Shown here one piece after another: positions 44,313-52,608 of a DNA stretch of 64,000 bases (positions are counted from its first letter, which is position 1; the number at the start of each line of letters is the position of its first letter). The stretch is from Chryseobacterium rhizosphaerae (GTDB taxonomy: Bacteria > Bacteroidota > Bacteroidia > Flavobacteriales > Weeksellaceae): the NCBI RefSeq assembly GCF_003385455.1, contig NZ_QNUF01000027.1:1-64000 (forward strand). Direction: 5' to 3'. Under the pieces are notes generated by a model. It searched no databases. It saw only the letters and a program-made list of their open reading frames with translations, and was not told the DNA's origin. The translations under genes and the position numbers were made by a program.

Positions 44313-44615
44313 ATGGAATCATTTTCATTTACAACTCCGGCTAAAAAGTCGGTTGCAAAAAGAGCGCATATAGGAGTGGTAGGATCTGGAGATCTCGAAA
44401 TATTACTGGAACCGGGGACAAGCGGAACAACAATATTCAATGTCCGTACCGCTTCAGAAGGCTTCAAAGAAACATGGAGGGCAGTATTTAAACGCTTTAC
44501 AGTACATCATGATATAGATGCTATTATAACGATCAATGATTTTGGTGCTACACCAGGCGTAGTCAGTTTACGGTTGGCACAGGCAGTAGAAATTTCCAAT
44601 CAAACAAAAAAATAA
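44313..44615 (+). CDS. mdcC: Malonate decarboxylase acyl carrier protein (delta)
   Basis: 100 residues. The prosthetic-group attachment site is Ser25 in GVVGSGDLEILLEP, the position used in the known MdcC proteins. NVRTASEGFKETW and NDFGATPGVVSLRLAQA are typical conserved stretches. It carries the malonyl and acetyl groups between the subunits. Confidence 0.95.
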   Translation: MESFSFTTPAKKSVAKRAHIGVVGSGDLEILLEPGTSGTTIFNVRTASEGFKETWRAVFKRFTVHHDIDAIITINDFGATPGVVSLRLAQAVEISNQTKK

Positions 44616-44621
44616 GGACTT

Positions 44622-46274
44622 ATGAAAACAAGTTTTATTGAGCTGAAAGGCCGTGAACGTGCCCAGGCTCTGCTGGATATCAATACTTTTGAAGAAATAC
44701 TGGATCCTTTTGAAAGAATAGAATCTCCCCATCTTCCGGCACAGGGTATTGTACCGGAAAGTGATGACGGAGTGGTTATTGCCAGAGGGACTATCAGCGG
44801 GCAGCCGGCAGTCATATTATCCATAGAAGGGAGTTTCCAGGGAGGAGGAATAGGAGAGGTCAGTGGCAGTAAAATAGCAGGCTCACTGGAGTATGTGTTA
44901 AAAGACATTCAAAATGGAAAAAAAATAATTCCGGTTATTATATTTGATACAGGGGGTGTACGGCTTCAGGAGGCCAATTATGGTTTATTATGTATTTCAG
45001 AAATCCAATCTGCAATCGTAGCCTTAAAACGCCATGTCCCTGTCATTGGGTTGATCCCGGGAAATGTAGGGTGCTTTGGAGGAATGTCTATTACAGCAGC
45101 GTTATGTTCTACCTTGATCATAACGGAAACGGCCCGCTTTGGTCTCAACGGCCCTGAAGTCATTGAGCAGGAAGCAGGGATTGAAGAACTAAACTCACGC
45201 GACCGCAGGCTGATTTGGGATACGATTGGCGGTAGATCACGTTTCGAAACAGGCTTGGTTGATCAGTTGGTAGAAGATGATATTCCAGCTTTTAAAAAGG
45301 CCATTATTAAAGCTGTTACGGAACCTGATACCATCTCCCGAACCCGTCAGATAGAGCATTATCTTTCCCTAATTTCACAAATAGACTTGTCCGTTAAAAA
45401 TACCAAAACGGATTTTATTGAATTGAACAAAAAGAAAAAAACTGAAGTAAAAGCAGTCCTTGAAAATAAACCTGTTGAAGGGAAGGGAAGGACCTGGTTT
45501 ACAATACTTACAGAAGGAGCATCTTCTATCAGTGAATATCCAAGTCTGCTTGTTGCCGATACTCAGTTTGAGGGTAAATTAACACGTTTTATAGCAGTCG
45601 TTCCTAATGAAGCTAACCGTTTCCCCCGCGCACGTCACGGAGAGGTTGGATTACTGGAAGGTTGGGCAATAGCAAAATATGTTCGCCAGGCGATAGATGA
45701 AGATGCCCACAAAGCTGATAAAAGAAATATTGTAGCCATTATTGATGTACCCAGCCAGGCCTATGGTTACCATGAAGAATTATTTGGAATCCATTATGCC
45801 TGTGCAGCAGGAGTGGATGCCTATGCCAGTGCCCGGATTTCAGGTCATTCTGTAACTGGTTTTATCGTAGGCAATGCTATTTCAGGTGCTTTTTTGACCC
45901 ACGGAATGCAGGCAAGCCGCCTTGTTGCCTTAAATGATCCTTCTATAAATATACAGGCTATGTCCAAAGAATCAGCAGCCCGGATTACGAAACGTACCAT
46001 CGCAGAGTTGGAAAAAGCCACTCAAAAAGTACCGGCTATGGCATATGATGTTGCCAGTTTTAATGCTTTGGGTCCACTTGATGCTTTGGTAACTATCACT
46101 GATACCACTCATCCTGATTCAGTTGATATTCAGAAGGTAAGTGCAGCGCTTGGAAAAGCAATCCATAAAGCTGATGACACACTCAACCAAAGATTGGAAA
46201 CACCGAATGCCATTAATCAGGGTAGAGCATACTCCCGTCTGGTGAGAACTAAAATTGGAGAACAATGGAACTGA
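44622..46274 (+). CDS. mdcD: Malonate decarboxylase beta-gamma fusion (MdcD-MdcE)
   Basis: 550 residues: residues 1 to about 270 are the beta subunit (MdcD) and about 290 to 550 the gamma subunit (MdcE), joined by a Lys-rich linker (ELNKKKKTEVK at about 266-276). The beta half has the crotonase-like FDTGGVRLQEAN and GCFGGMSITAALCS. The gamma half has IDVPSQAYGYHEELFG, GHSVTGFIVGNAISGAFLT and DPSINIQAMSKESAARITK. Together they decarboxylate the malonyl-ACP. In Acinetobacter and Pseudomonas these are separate genes. Its end overlaps mdcG by 10 bp. Confidence 0.92.
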   Translation: MKTSFIELKGRERAQALLDINTFEEILDPFERIESPHLPAQGIVPESDDGVVIARGTISGQPAVILSIEGSFQGGGIGEVSGSKIAGSLEYVLKDIQNGKKIIPVIIFDTGGVRLQEANYGLLCISEIQSAIVALKRHVPVIGLIPGNVGCFGGMSITAALCSTLIITETARFGLNGPEVIEQEAGIEELNSRDRRLIWDTIGGRSRFETGLVDQLVEDDIPAFKKAIIKAVTEPDTISRTRQIEHYLSLISQIDLSVKNTKTDFIELNKKKKTEVKAVLENKPVEGKGRTWFTILTEGASSISEYPSLLVADTQFEGKLTRFIAVVPNEANRFPRARHGEVGLLEGWAIAKYVRQAIDEDAHKADKRNIVAIIDVPSQAYGYHEELFGIHYACAAGVDAYASARISGHSVTGFIVGNAISGAFLTHGMQASRLVALNDPSINIQAMSKESAARITKRTIAELEKATQKVPAMAYDVASFNALGPLDALVTITDTTHPDSVDIQKVSAALGKAIHKADDTLNQRLETPNAINQGRAYSRLVRTKIGEQWN

Positions 46275-46918
46275 ACCCCCATGATCTTATCCGGATCTAT
46301 AACCAGGATGACCTCTTAACGGATGCATCACTCCCCGAATGGGCTGTTTCAGCATTAGTACATGCTCCTTATGCGGTTGTACGCCGTGCTCCCTCCAAAA
46401 ATGGATTGATACCTGTTGGAATAAGAGGAAGTAAAAAAAATGAACGACTCCCTGCATGGCTTATATCATCTGTGGTATATGAAGTCATTTCTCCTGAAAT
46501 GTTGGTTTCTCCTTTACAATGGAAAATTAAACAACATGAACTAAACCCATCTATCCTGTCTTTAAAAAGCATTACTCCAATTTTAAACCAGGAAAAACTT
46601 TATTGGGGACCTACAGGAAGTACTGCATTTGAACTGGCAACAGGAATAAAAACACTGACTGAAGAAAGTGATCTCGATCTTGTATTGAGGTATAATAATC
46701 CCTTACCGGTTGCTGAAGGGCTCTCGCTGCTAGATAAACTTAATAAAGAAGCCGGCGTAAGGCTGGATATCCAACTCGAAACACCTCTGGGTGGAGTTTC
46801 TCTGGCAGAGTATGTGAATTCTACGACGGTATTGGTGAAAACTTTAACAGGCCCCATGATCGTTGATAGAAAGACCTTGTGGAGCAAGCTAGACCATGTT
46901 ATGACCTTCAAACAATAA
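46265..46918 (+). CDS. mdcG: Phosphoribosyl-dephospho-CoA transferase (MdcG)
   Basis: 217 residues. It attaches the prosthetic group to Ser25 of MdcC. The nucleotidyltransferase Asp pair lies in LTEESDLDLVLRY, and GPTGSTAFELATG and the GIRGSKKNERLPAWL block are characteristic of MdcG. It overlaps the mdcD-E stop and precedes a strong terminator. Confidence 0.92.
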   Translation: MELNPHDLIRIYNQDDLLTDASLPEWAVSALVHAPYAVVRRAPSKNGLIPVGIRGSKKNERLPAWLISSVVYEVISPEMLVSPLQWKIKQHELNPSILSLKSITPILNQEKLYWGPTGSTAFELATGIKTLTEESDLDLVLRYNNPLPVAEGLSLLDKLNKEAGVRLDIQLETPLGGVSLAEYVNSTTVLVKTLTGPMIVDRKTLWSKLDHVMTFKQ

Positions 46919-46920
46919 AG

Positions 46921-46984
46921 CTGTCTCAACTTTTTAGTGAAAACCACACACTTAAAGAGTCTTATGAATAAAAAGTTGAGACAG
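46921..46984 (+). terminator. Terminator after mdcG
   Basis: CTGTCTCAACTTTTTA at 46921-46936 pairs perfectly with TAAAAAGTTGAGACAG at 46969-46984 (16 bp, 32-nt loop), followed by TTTTAATAAA. Confidence 0.75.
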
Positions 46985-47009
46985 TTTTAATAAATACATA
47001 CCTATTCTG

Positions 47010-48041
47010 ATGAAAAATTCGAACCGATCTTTTTTTTCTCTTAATAACAGTCCGCCTCTGCTTAGTTCAGAAAATAAAAGCATCAGCAACAGTCCTTTAC
47101 AACATTTACCTGTAGGTCTTTTTGGCTCAACGGTTGCATTATCAGGCTTATCTATAGCCTGGAAAACCTCTGCAGCCTTATTTGGTGCTCCTATAATGAT
47201 CAGCAAGTATATTGGTTTTTTGGGCTGGACTGTATTTATCCTGTTAATAATAGGGTATCTGTACAAAATAATCATGTTTCCATATAAGGTAAAAGCTGAA
47301 CTGACTCATCCGGTAAAGGCTAATTTTCTGGGTACATTTTTCATTTCTGCAGTCCTCCTTTCCACATTGGCGGCACCTTATTCACTGCTTCTTGCCAGGA
47401 TAAGCTGGATAATAGGAACATTCGGAGGTATTATTTTTGTTTATATACTAACCGTGAGGTTATTTAAAGGGTCTATAGATTCACTTGATCTGGTACCGCC
47501 AGTACTGATACCGGGGTTAACAATCCTCAATGCAGTTACCGCTCATGCCAGTGTTGATTTAGGATGGGAAAGTAAAGAAATGGATACCATCCTTTTTTCT
47601 GTCGGGATCATGTATGCCATAGTATTCTTTATTATTGTCACCTATCGTCTGATACACCGTGAACCCGTTACATTATTTTTAAAACCAACTTTATTAATAA
47701 TGTCTGCACCTTTTGAAGTAGGATTGTTGAGTTATCTGAGTACAAGAAAAGAAATAGACACCTTTGCCTCTGCTTTATTCTATTCCGGATTTTTCATTTT
47801 TATAGTACTCTTATTGGTGGTTTTTAATAAAAAACTTCCTTTTATGGTATCATGGTGGGGTGCCTGTTTTTCTACTGTAGCGTTAACTAATGCATCACTT
47901 CAATATGCAAGATTCAACCAGCTTTCATTCAATATGGGAATCGCTGTAATACTATTGGGCATTGTAACCATCTTCATCCTTATTACTCTGTTTCAGACGA
48001 TCCGTCACCTGTTTACCGGAAAACTTTTAACACCAGGTTAA
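47010..48041 (+). CDS. SLAC1/TDT family anion channel, candidate malonate importer
   Basis: 343 residues with about ten hydrophobic helices. The first helix of the SLAC1/TehA fold reads LPVGLFGSTVALSGLSIAW, and later segments (PFEVGLLSYLS, PFMVSWWGACFSTVALTNASL) fit the pore family. The TDT family includes C4-dicarboxylate carriers such as Mae1. It follows mdcG by 91 bp on the same strand, past a strong terminator, and no MdcL/M or other malonate carrier is in the operon. It is therefore the best candidate for malonate entry, though a general anion channel is possible. Confidence 0.75.
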   Translation: MKNSNRSFFSLNNSPPLLSSENKSISNSPLQHLPVGLFGSTVALSGLSIAWKTSAALFGAPIMISKYIGFLGWTVFILLIIGYLYKIIMFPYKVKAELTHPVKANFLGTFFISAVLLSTLAAPYSLLLARISWIIGTFGGIIFVYILTVRLFKGSIDSLDLVPPVLIPGLTILNAVTAHASVDLGWESKEMDTILFSVGIMYAIVFFIIVTYRLIHREPVTLFLKPTLLIMSAPFEVGLLSYLSTRKEIDTFASALFYSGFFIFIVLLLVVFNKKLPFMVSWWGACFSTVALTNASLQYARFNQLSFNMGIAVILLGIVTIFILITLFQTIRHLFTGKLLTPG

Positions 48042-48227
48042 TTTTTCCGGAAAAAATAAGTGTTTGTCAACAGCTGACGTAAGTATAATTTAATCGGTTA
48101 CATTATTTATAATCATCTTTCAACCCGTTTTTTTGCAGATCTATCTCCCATACTATATTTTATTACCATACAATATGTTATGGGTTACCAGACTTTATAA
48201 TTAGGAACATATTGCTTTTTCAATAAT
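48042..48227. other. Spacer between SLAC1 gene and znuD-like gene
   Basis: A/T-rich, no frame seen. Its right end leads into the Zur-type box and promoter of the TonB receptor. Confidence 0.35.
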
Positions 48228-48240
48228 GCAACAAAGTTGC
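48228..48240. promoter_or_regulatory. Zur-type box 4 overlapping the -33 of the TonB receptor gene
   Basis: GCAACAAAGTTGC is a perfect palindrome around a central A. The 3' TTG of the box (48237-48239) is 20 bases before TAGCTTTG (48260-48267), an exact -7 element, so a bound repressor would block the promoter. Confidence 0.75.
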
Positions 48241-48259
48241 TTTAGTAGAATTAATTATC

Positions 48260-48267
48260 TAGCTTTG
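48260..48267 (+). promoter_or_regulatory. -7 element of the TonB receptor gene
   Basis: TAGCTTTG, exact TAnnTTTG, 24 bases before the ATG at 48291. Confidence 0.65.
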
Positions 48268-48290
48268 CCGGATTATTAAAGCATACGCAT

Positions 48291-50675
48291 ATGAAAAAAG
48301 CCGTTATTTTTTTGATGGGAGGGACACTTATTTCTTATCCTTCTGTGTTGAAAGCTCAGAACCTAAGGGCTAAAAAAACCGTTCAGGATATAGAGTCAAT
48401 ACAGATACAGGGAAAAATGAATAAGGAGGTGGTAAGCATTCCACGGAAAACACTGGATGTCATCCAATCCAATACCTTAGGAGAAACGCTAAGTAAAATT
48501 CCGGGTATTCAAAACTCAGGATATGGCCCCAATTCCGGAGCCCCTGTTATTCGGAGTCTGAGCGGAAATAGAGTAAGAATTCTGGAAAACGGAACTGCAG
48601 TCAATGATCTTTCAGGAATAAGTCCGGATTTTAATCTGGATATTCAAATGGATAATGTCCAAAATATCAGCATTTATAAAAATTCAGCAGCTGTTCTGTA
48701 CGGTGGAAAAGCTATTGGGGGAGCTGTTGATATTGAAACCAATTATATCGTCCATCAGCTTCCATCCAAAAAAATTAATCTTCAGGCACTCCTGGAGGGT
48801 GGAAGTAACAGTGGGCAGAAACAGTCATTTTCTGCAAAAGGAACTATTATTAAAAACTGGATATGGACAATGGGAGGATCCAACCAAAAACAGGAAATTG
48901 TCCGGATCCCGGGAAAATCTAAAGACAGCAGATGTTATGATCCAAATCTGGTTGGGTTTAACAGCATTTTGCAATCCCTCTGCCAGCTGGATGTAAATTC
49001 AAGAAATGTTCTTAACATTAGTCTGTTCCCTTATATCAGCCAGTTTGCCAAAGATCATATGGTAGAATATGAACTTTCACAGGATGATCTTTACACATTC
49101 AGTCCCACTTATTATAATCCGTCGGATGGCCAATATTACCCCAATCCCAAAAACGATCAGTATGTTCCGGGACAGGATCCAACAAAAGACCGTTACAGAA
49201 GCGAAGTAAACAGCATTAAGGATTATGTCCCGACAAAAGACGGCGTCATTCCAAACAGTCATTCAGAAAGCAATTCATTTTACGTGGGGACCAGCTATAT
49301 TGGCAAATCCTTTTATCTGGGAGGTGCTTATCAAAACGCCTATTCCTATTTTGGAGTTCCCGGCTATGCCCTGTCCAAAATTCCCAAACACTCTCACGGA
49401 AAACCTCAGAAGACATTGGAATACGTCCCCATCAATATAAAAAGCTTATCTCATAAAGCTATGCTGGAAACGGCTTATCAATTCAATCATTCTCCCATTG
49501 CCGGAATAAAATTTAATTATATGGGAGTGTTTTCCAGTAATTCGGAACTTCTGGAGCGCCACAAAGCCAATCAATTTCATGTACAACAACATAATGGCCG
49601 CTTGGAAATAGCACAACAGAAGCTGAAATTTTTAACCGGAACGACTGGAGTTGAAGTACAATACAGGGAAATGGAAGGCAGTGGAAGTCAAAGATATCTT
49701 CCTGACAACATAAGCCGTGAAATTGGCATATTCACAATGCAGCACCTCAATTTCGATTTTCTTGAATTTGATTTGGGATATCGGAATGATCATGTACAGC
49801 GCAGAGCCGATGCTGATAAAAAATACATCAGAAGCCGTGGACTCTCCGGAGGAAATCTTATGGGAAGAGATTTTACCCTGAATCAGTTTCATACAGCAGC
49901 CCAATGGAATATCTTAAAAAAAGCCTATCTGAAAGTACAGTATAATCATTCTGAAAGAGCCCCGGAAGTCAATGAACTGTATGCAGGAAACAATCATTTT
50001 GCTATTCTCACAGAAGAAAACGGAGATGATAAACTGGATAAAGAAATTGCAAAGACATGGGAAATTGGCGGTGGACTTAATTTGAAAAATATTCGCTTAT
50101 CTGCCAATTGGTACCATACTTTCTATAAAAATTATATCTACCTTGCTCATACGGGGATTTCACGGGAGGTTTTCCTGGTAAAGGAATGGCGTTCTGATGA
50201 TACCGAGATCAATGGAATAGAAGCTGAAGCAGCCTACAAAATGGATCTTCATACATTGGGAAAATGGGAAGTAGGTTCCTATTATGATCTGGTGAGAAAC
50301 ATCAGTACAGCCGACAGTTCTATAAGAAAATGGAGCGATGGAGATTATATGCCCAATATGCCGACAAGCCGTTTTGGGTTCAACCTTAGCGGAACAGTAC
50401 AAAAACTGAACTTCAATATAGCATTGGACCATTATATGAAGCAAAAATATCTTGGGAAAAATATAAATCCGGAACTCCCGATGCCGGCATTTTCACTTCT
50501 TAACGCACGTGTTTCTTATGAAGATACCCATTTAAAAATGGGAAGTATAGAATATTATATAGCAGGAAGCAATTTATTAAATACAGAAGCAAGGCTTCAA
50601 AACTCTCAGCTGAAATTCCTTAGCCCACTCGCAGGAATTAATATTTCTGTAGGAGTGAAAATCAAAATATCATAA
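48291..50675 (+). CDS. ZnuD-like TonB-dependent receptor
   Basis: 794 residues. Signal peptide (IFLMGGTLISYPSVLKAQ), then a plug domain with LGETLSKIPGIQNSGYGPNS and VLYGGKAIGGAVDI, the pattern of ZnuD-type plugs. The barrel ends with a typical aromatic-poor C-terminus (ISVGVKIKIS). Metal-binding candidates are a Cys pair in an extracellular loop (Cys215 and Cys231) and a His motif HSHGKP (His367/369), which resemble the zinc-binding Cys/His loops known in ZnuD. The Zur-type box in its promoter supports zinc uptake. It likely lies in the outer membrane. Confidence 0.85.
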   Translation: MKKAVIFLMGGTLISYPSVLKAQNLRAKKTVQDIESIQIQGKMNKEVVSIPRKTLDVIQSNTLGETLSKIPGIQNSGYGPNSGAPVIRSLSGNRVRILENGTAVNDLSGISPDFNLDIQMDNVQNISIYKNSAAVLYGGKAIGGAVDIETNYIVHQLPSKKINLQALLEGGSNSGQKQSFSAKGTIIKNWIWTMGGSNQKQEIVRIPGKSKDSRCYDPNLVGFNSILQSLCQLDVNSRNVLNISLFPYISQFAKDHMVEYELSQDDLYTFSPTYYNPSDGQYYPNPKNDQYVPGQDPTKDRYRSEVNSIKDYVPTKDGVIPNSHSESNSFYVGTSYIGKSFYLGGAYQNAYSYFGVPGYALSKIPKHSHGKPQKTLEYVPINIKSLSHKAMLETAYQFNHSPIAGIKFNYMGVFSSNSELLERHKANQFHVQQHNGRLEIAQQKLKFLTGTTGVEVQYREMEGSGSQRYLPDNISREIGIFTMQHLNFDFLEFDLGYRNDHVQRRADADKKYIRSRGLSGGNLMGRDFTLNQFHTAAQWNILKKAYLKVQYNHSERAPEVNELYAGNNHFAILTEENGDDKLDKEIAKTWEIGGGLNLKNIRLSANWYHTFYKNYIYLAHTGISREVFLVKEWRSDDTEINGIEAEAAYKMDLHTLGKWEVGSYYDLVRNISTADSSIRKWSDGDYMPNMPTSRFGFNLSGTVQKLNFNIALDHYMKQKYLGKNINPELPMPAFSLLNARVSYEDTHLKMGSIEYYIAGSNLLNTEARLQNSQLKFLSPLAGINISVGVKIKIS

Positions 50676-50684
50676 CCATTAGAT

Positions 50685-50732
50685 CCGGCTGTTACCTGTT
50701 TGAAACAATTTTGGCAAGGCAGGTAACAACGG
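50685..50732. terminator. Terminator between znuD-like gene and alkB
   Basis: GTTACCTG at 50691-50698 pairs with CAGGTAAC at 50720-50727, and CCG/CGG extend the stem with an internal loop; TTTTATTT follows. Confidence 0.6.
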
Positions 50733-50735
50733 ATT

Positions 50736-51341
50736 TTATTTCACTAGCCGGAAAGTCATATTAATCCTTGGTTTCATAGGCCGCGAAGATTTGGCAATGC
50801 GATGTTCCCAGTTCATCTGGAGATCTCCTTTCATAATTAACAGGGAACCATGCTGAAGAGGCAGGCTGTATTTATTGGAATGGTCATCAAACTTTCTGAA
50901 GTCAAAACTTCTTACCTGCCCCAGGCTTATGGAAGCAATAACAGGACGGTTTCCCAATTCACTTTCCTTATCCCTATGCCAGGCTACAGAATCATTTTTA
51001 TCCCGGTATAAATTCAATAACACTGAATTAAACCGATATCCTGTGCTTTTCTCGATGCGCTCTTTCAATTCCAAAAGCTCAGGCAGCCAGGGGTTAACAT
51101 TAAACTGATGGCCATCCAATTGATATTTTTTGTCATCATCACCATACCAGGCTGTCAAACGGGGCGTCAGGACCATTTTATCATACATTTTCTGAGTTCT
51201 CTGTTTCCAGGGAGCAGTATGCATTAAAAGTTCCTCAAGTTCTGAAGCCTCATTTTCAGCTAAAAAATGTTCCGTATACTCCAATAGTTCACTTGGAAAC
51301 CTGTAAAATTCTTCAGAATTAAATAAGCTAAGCTGCGACAT
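50736..51341 (-). CDS. alkB: AlkB-like alpha-ketoglutarate-dependent DNA dioxygenase
   Basis: 201 residues. Fe(II)/2-oxoglutarate enzyme that removes alkyl lesions such as 1-methyladenine from DNA. The iron ligands are in AWHRDKE (His122 and Asp124) and WEHRIAKS (His180); 2-oxoglutarate is held by Arg in RINMTFRLV near the C-terminus (Arg192/198). A NKYSLPLQHGSLLIM block is also typical. It lies 22 bp downstream of the XRE/S24 repressor on the same strand, which suggests control by the stress-type repressor. Confidence 0.93.
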   Translation of the reverse strand: MSQLSLFNSEEFYRFPSELLEYTEHFLAENEASELEELLMHTAPWKQRTQKMYDKMVLTPRLTAWYGDDDKKYQLDGHQFNVNPWLPELLELKERIEKSTGYRFNSVLLNLYRDKNDSVAWHRDKESELGNRPVIASISLGQVRSFDFRKFDDHSNKYSLPLQHGSLLIMKGDLQMNWEHRIAKSSRPMKPRINMTFRLVK

Positions 51342-51362
51342 TTTTAAATATATTTTCCATTA

Positions 51363-52136
51363 TTATTTTCCGGAAATTTTATTTTCCAATTCCTTGATAT
51401 CTTTTTTCAACTCCATAAACATTTCTTTCATATCCAGATCTTCTGTCTCATCCGATTCAAAATCTTCAGGAAAAATACCTGAAGCATATTGCCATATCTC
51501 CAAAACTTCCTCAATCAAAATATCATAAGGTCTATAAAATGAATTATCTGAGCTTACCCAGATTCTGTTTTTTCTTTTACCCATAAAACGTTTATAGATG
51601 ATTCCTTCATTTAGAGTTACAAAAACATAGGTTTTTCCAGGTTTCAGATGATCTATCCCTTCCACATATTTTCCTACAATATAAGAACCCCTTCTAAAGG
51701 GTGGCATGGAATTTCCTTCCGCCGGAAAGGCTCTGTATTTCCCATGCGTCAGAAAAGGAAGAGCAATTCTTTGAAGATTTCCAATATACTGTATATCCCT
51801 GTAGCCTTCAAGATAATTCTCAGCCTCTTTTTGAGATATAATCTCTATGGTATCATTTCCCAGATGATCTACCAATACAGGCAGGATAATTCTGTTATCC
51901 GGAAGGTTCAATGTCTCTTCCATCGGGTACTTCCTGATGTCTACAGATACCAGAAGATCAATGCTCACATGAAAAGACTGAGAAACTTTCAGCAGCATCT
52001 CAATAGAAGGTTCCGATCTTCCATCTTCATATGAAACATACCGGGAGCGGGTAATGCTTAAAAGATCAGCAAGCTCTTGTTGAGTTTTTTCTCTCTTACC
52101 TCTCAAAAACCTTATGTTATCTGAAAAAATCGACAT
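51363..52136 (-). CDS. XRE/S24 LexA-like repressor (paralogue of 38404-39192)
   Basis: 257 residues. N-terminal XRE domain (IRFLRGKREKTQQELADLLSI) and an S24 peptidase domain with FPAEGNSMPPFRRGSYIVG (Ser) and GIIYKRFMG (Lys). It is highly similar to the repressor 13 kb away across its whole length. It is 61 bp from the start of a truncated dinB on the other strand and is followed by alkB, so its targets are probably DNA-repair genes. The minus-strand -7 element TATTTTTG lies at 52155-52162. Confidence 0.88.
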   Translation of the reverse strand: MSIFSDNIRFLRGKREKTQQELADLLSITRSRYVSYEDGRSEPSIEMLLKVSQSFHVSIDLLVSVDIRKYPMEETLNLPDNRIILPVLVDHLGNDTIEIISQKEAENYLEGYRDIQYIGNLQRIALPFLTHGKYRAFPAEGNSMPPFRRGSYIVGKYVEGIDHLKPGKTYVFVTLNEGIIYKRFMGKRKNRIWVSSDNSFYRPYDILIEEVLEIWQYASGIFPEDFESDETEDLDMKEMFMELKKDIKELENKISGK

Positions 52137-52197
52137 TGTTACAAATTATATCAACAAAAATACAAATTTTGTTCAAAAACGTAACTGATTTTGTAAC
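52137..52197. promoter_or_regulatory. Divergent promoter/operator of S24 repressor and dinB remnant
   Basis: The spacer starts with TTGTTACAAAT and ends with ATTTTGTAAC, an imperfect inverted pair, and shares TATATCAACAAAAATACAAA with the promoter of the other S24 gene. These are likely repressor and promoter sites for both directions. Confidence 0.5.
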
Positions 52198-52404
52198 ATG
52201 GAACGGACGATTGTACATATGGACCTGGACACATTTTTTGTGTCCTGTGAGCGCCTTAACCATTCTGAATTTAATGGAATTCCTCTGATCATCGGAGGAG
52301 GAGACCGTGGTGTAGTAGCTTCCTGCTCCTATGAAGCCCGCCATTTCGGAGTGCGTTCTGCCATGCCCATCAGATTTCACACGAACAGATTATTCAAGAT
52401 ATGA
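52198..52404 (+). pseudogene. dinB: Truncated DNA polymerase IV (DinB-type), N-terminal 58 codons
   Basis: The frame begins MERTIVHMDLDTFFVSCERL, the Y-family catalytic start with the first Asp metal ligand, and continues to FGVRSAMPI, matching DinB. At about 52372 the similarity ends and RFHTNRLFKI follows before a stop, so the palm, fingers and little finger are missing. The break joins DinB to an unrelated gene end (next feature). It lies next to the repressor that normally controls such genes. Confidence 0.8.
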
Positions 52405-52579
52405 AAATGCTATAAGGCAAGAGTTTGAGCAATACCTGGGACTGATCTATACCGATGAAGAATGGCTGATAAAAAACTGTAATTTTCTTACCAGTCATAG
52501 CTATTACACAGATTATGGTCAAAAAATCCTGATGAAATTTAAAGAAGTCAATATTCAATTAATGAATTGCTCCCAATAA
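52383..52579 (+). pseudogene. C-terminal fragment of an unrelated gene, possibly HD-superfamily phosphohydrolase
   Basis: In another frame from the dinB remnant the sequence reads TDYSRYENAIRQEFEQYLGLIYTDEEW to the stop at 52579. The pattern (IRxEF, then FL...YYTDYG) resembles the C-terminal helices of small HD-domain phosphohydrolases, but this is a weak recall-level match. With no start codon, it appears to be the tail left after a deletion that fused it to dinB. Confidence 0.4.
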
Positions 52580-52608
52580 ATATTTAATATAAACCCACCT
52601 TTAATCAG

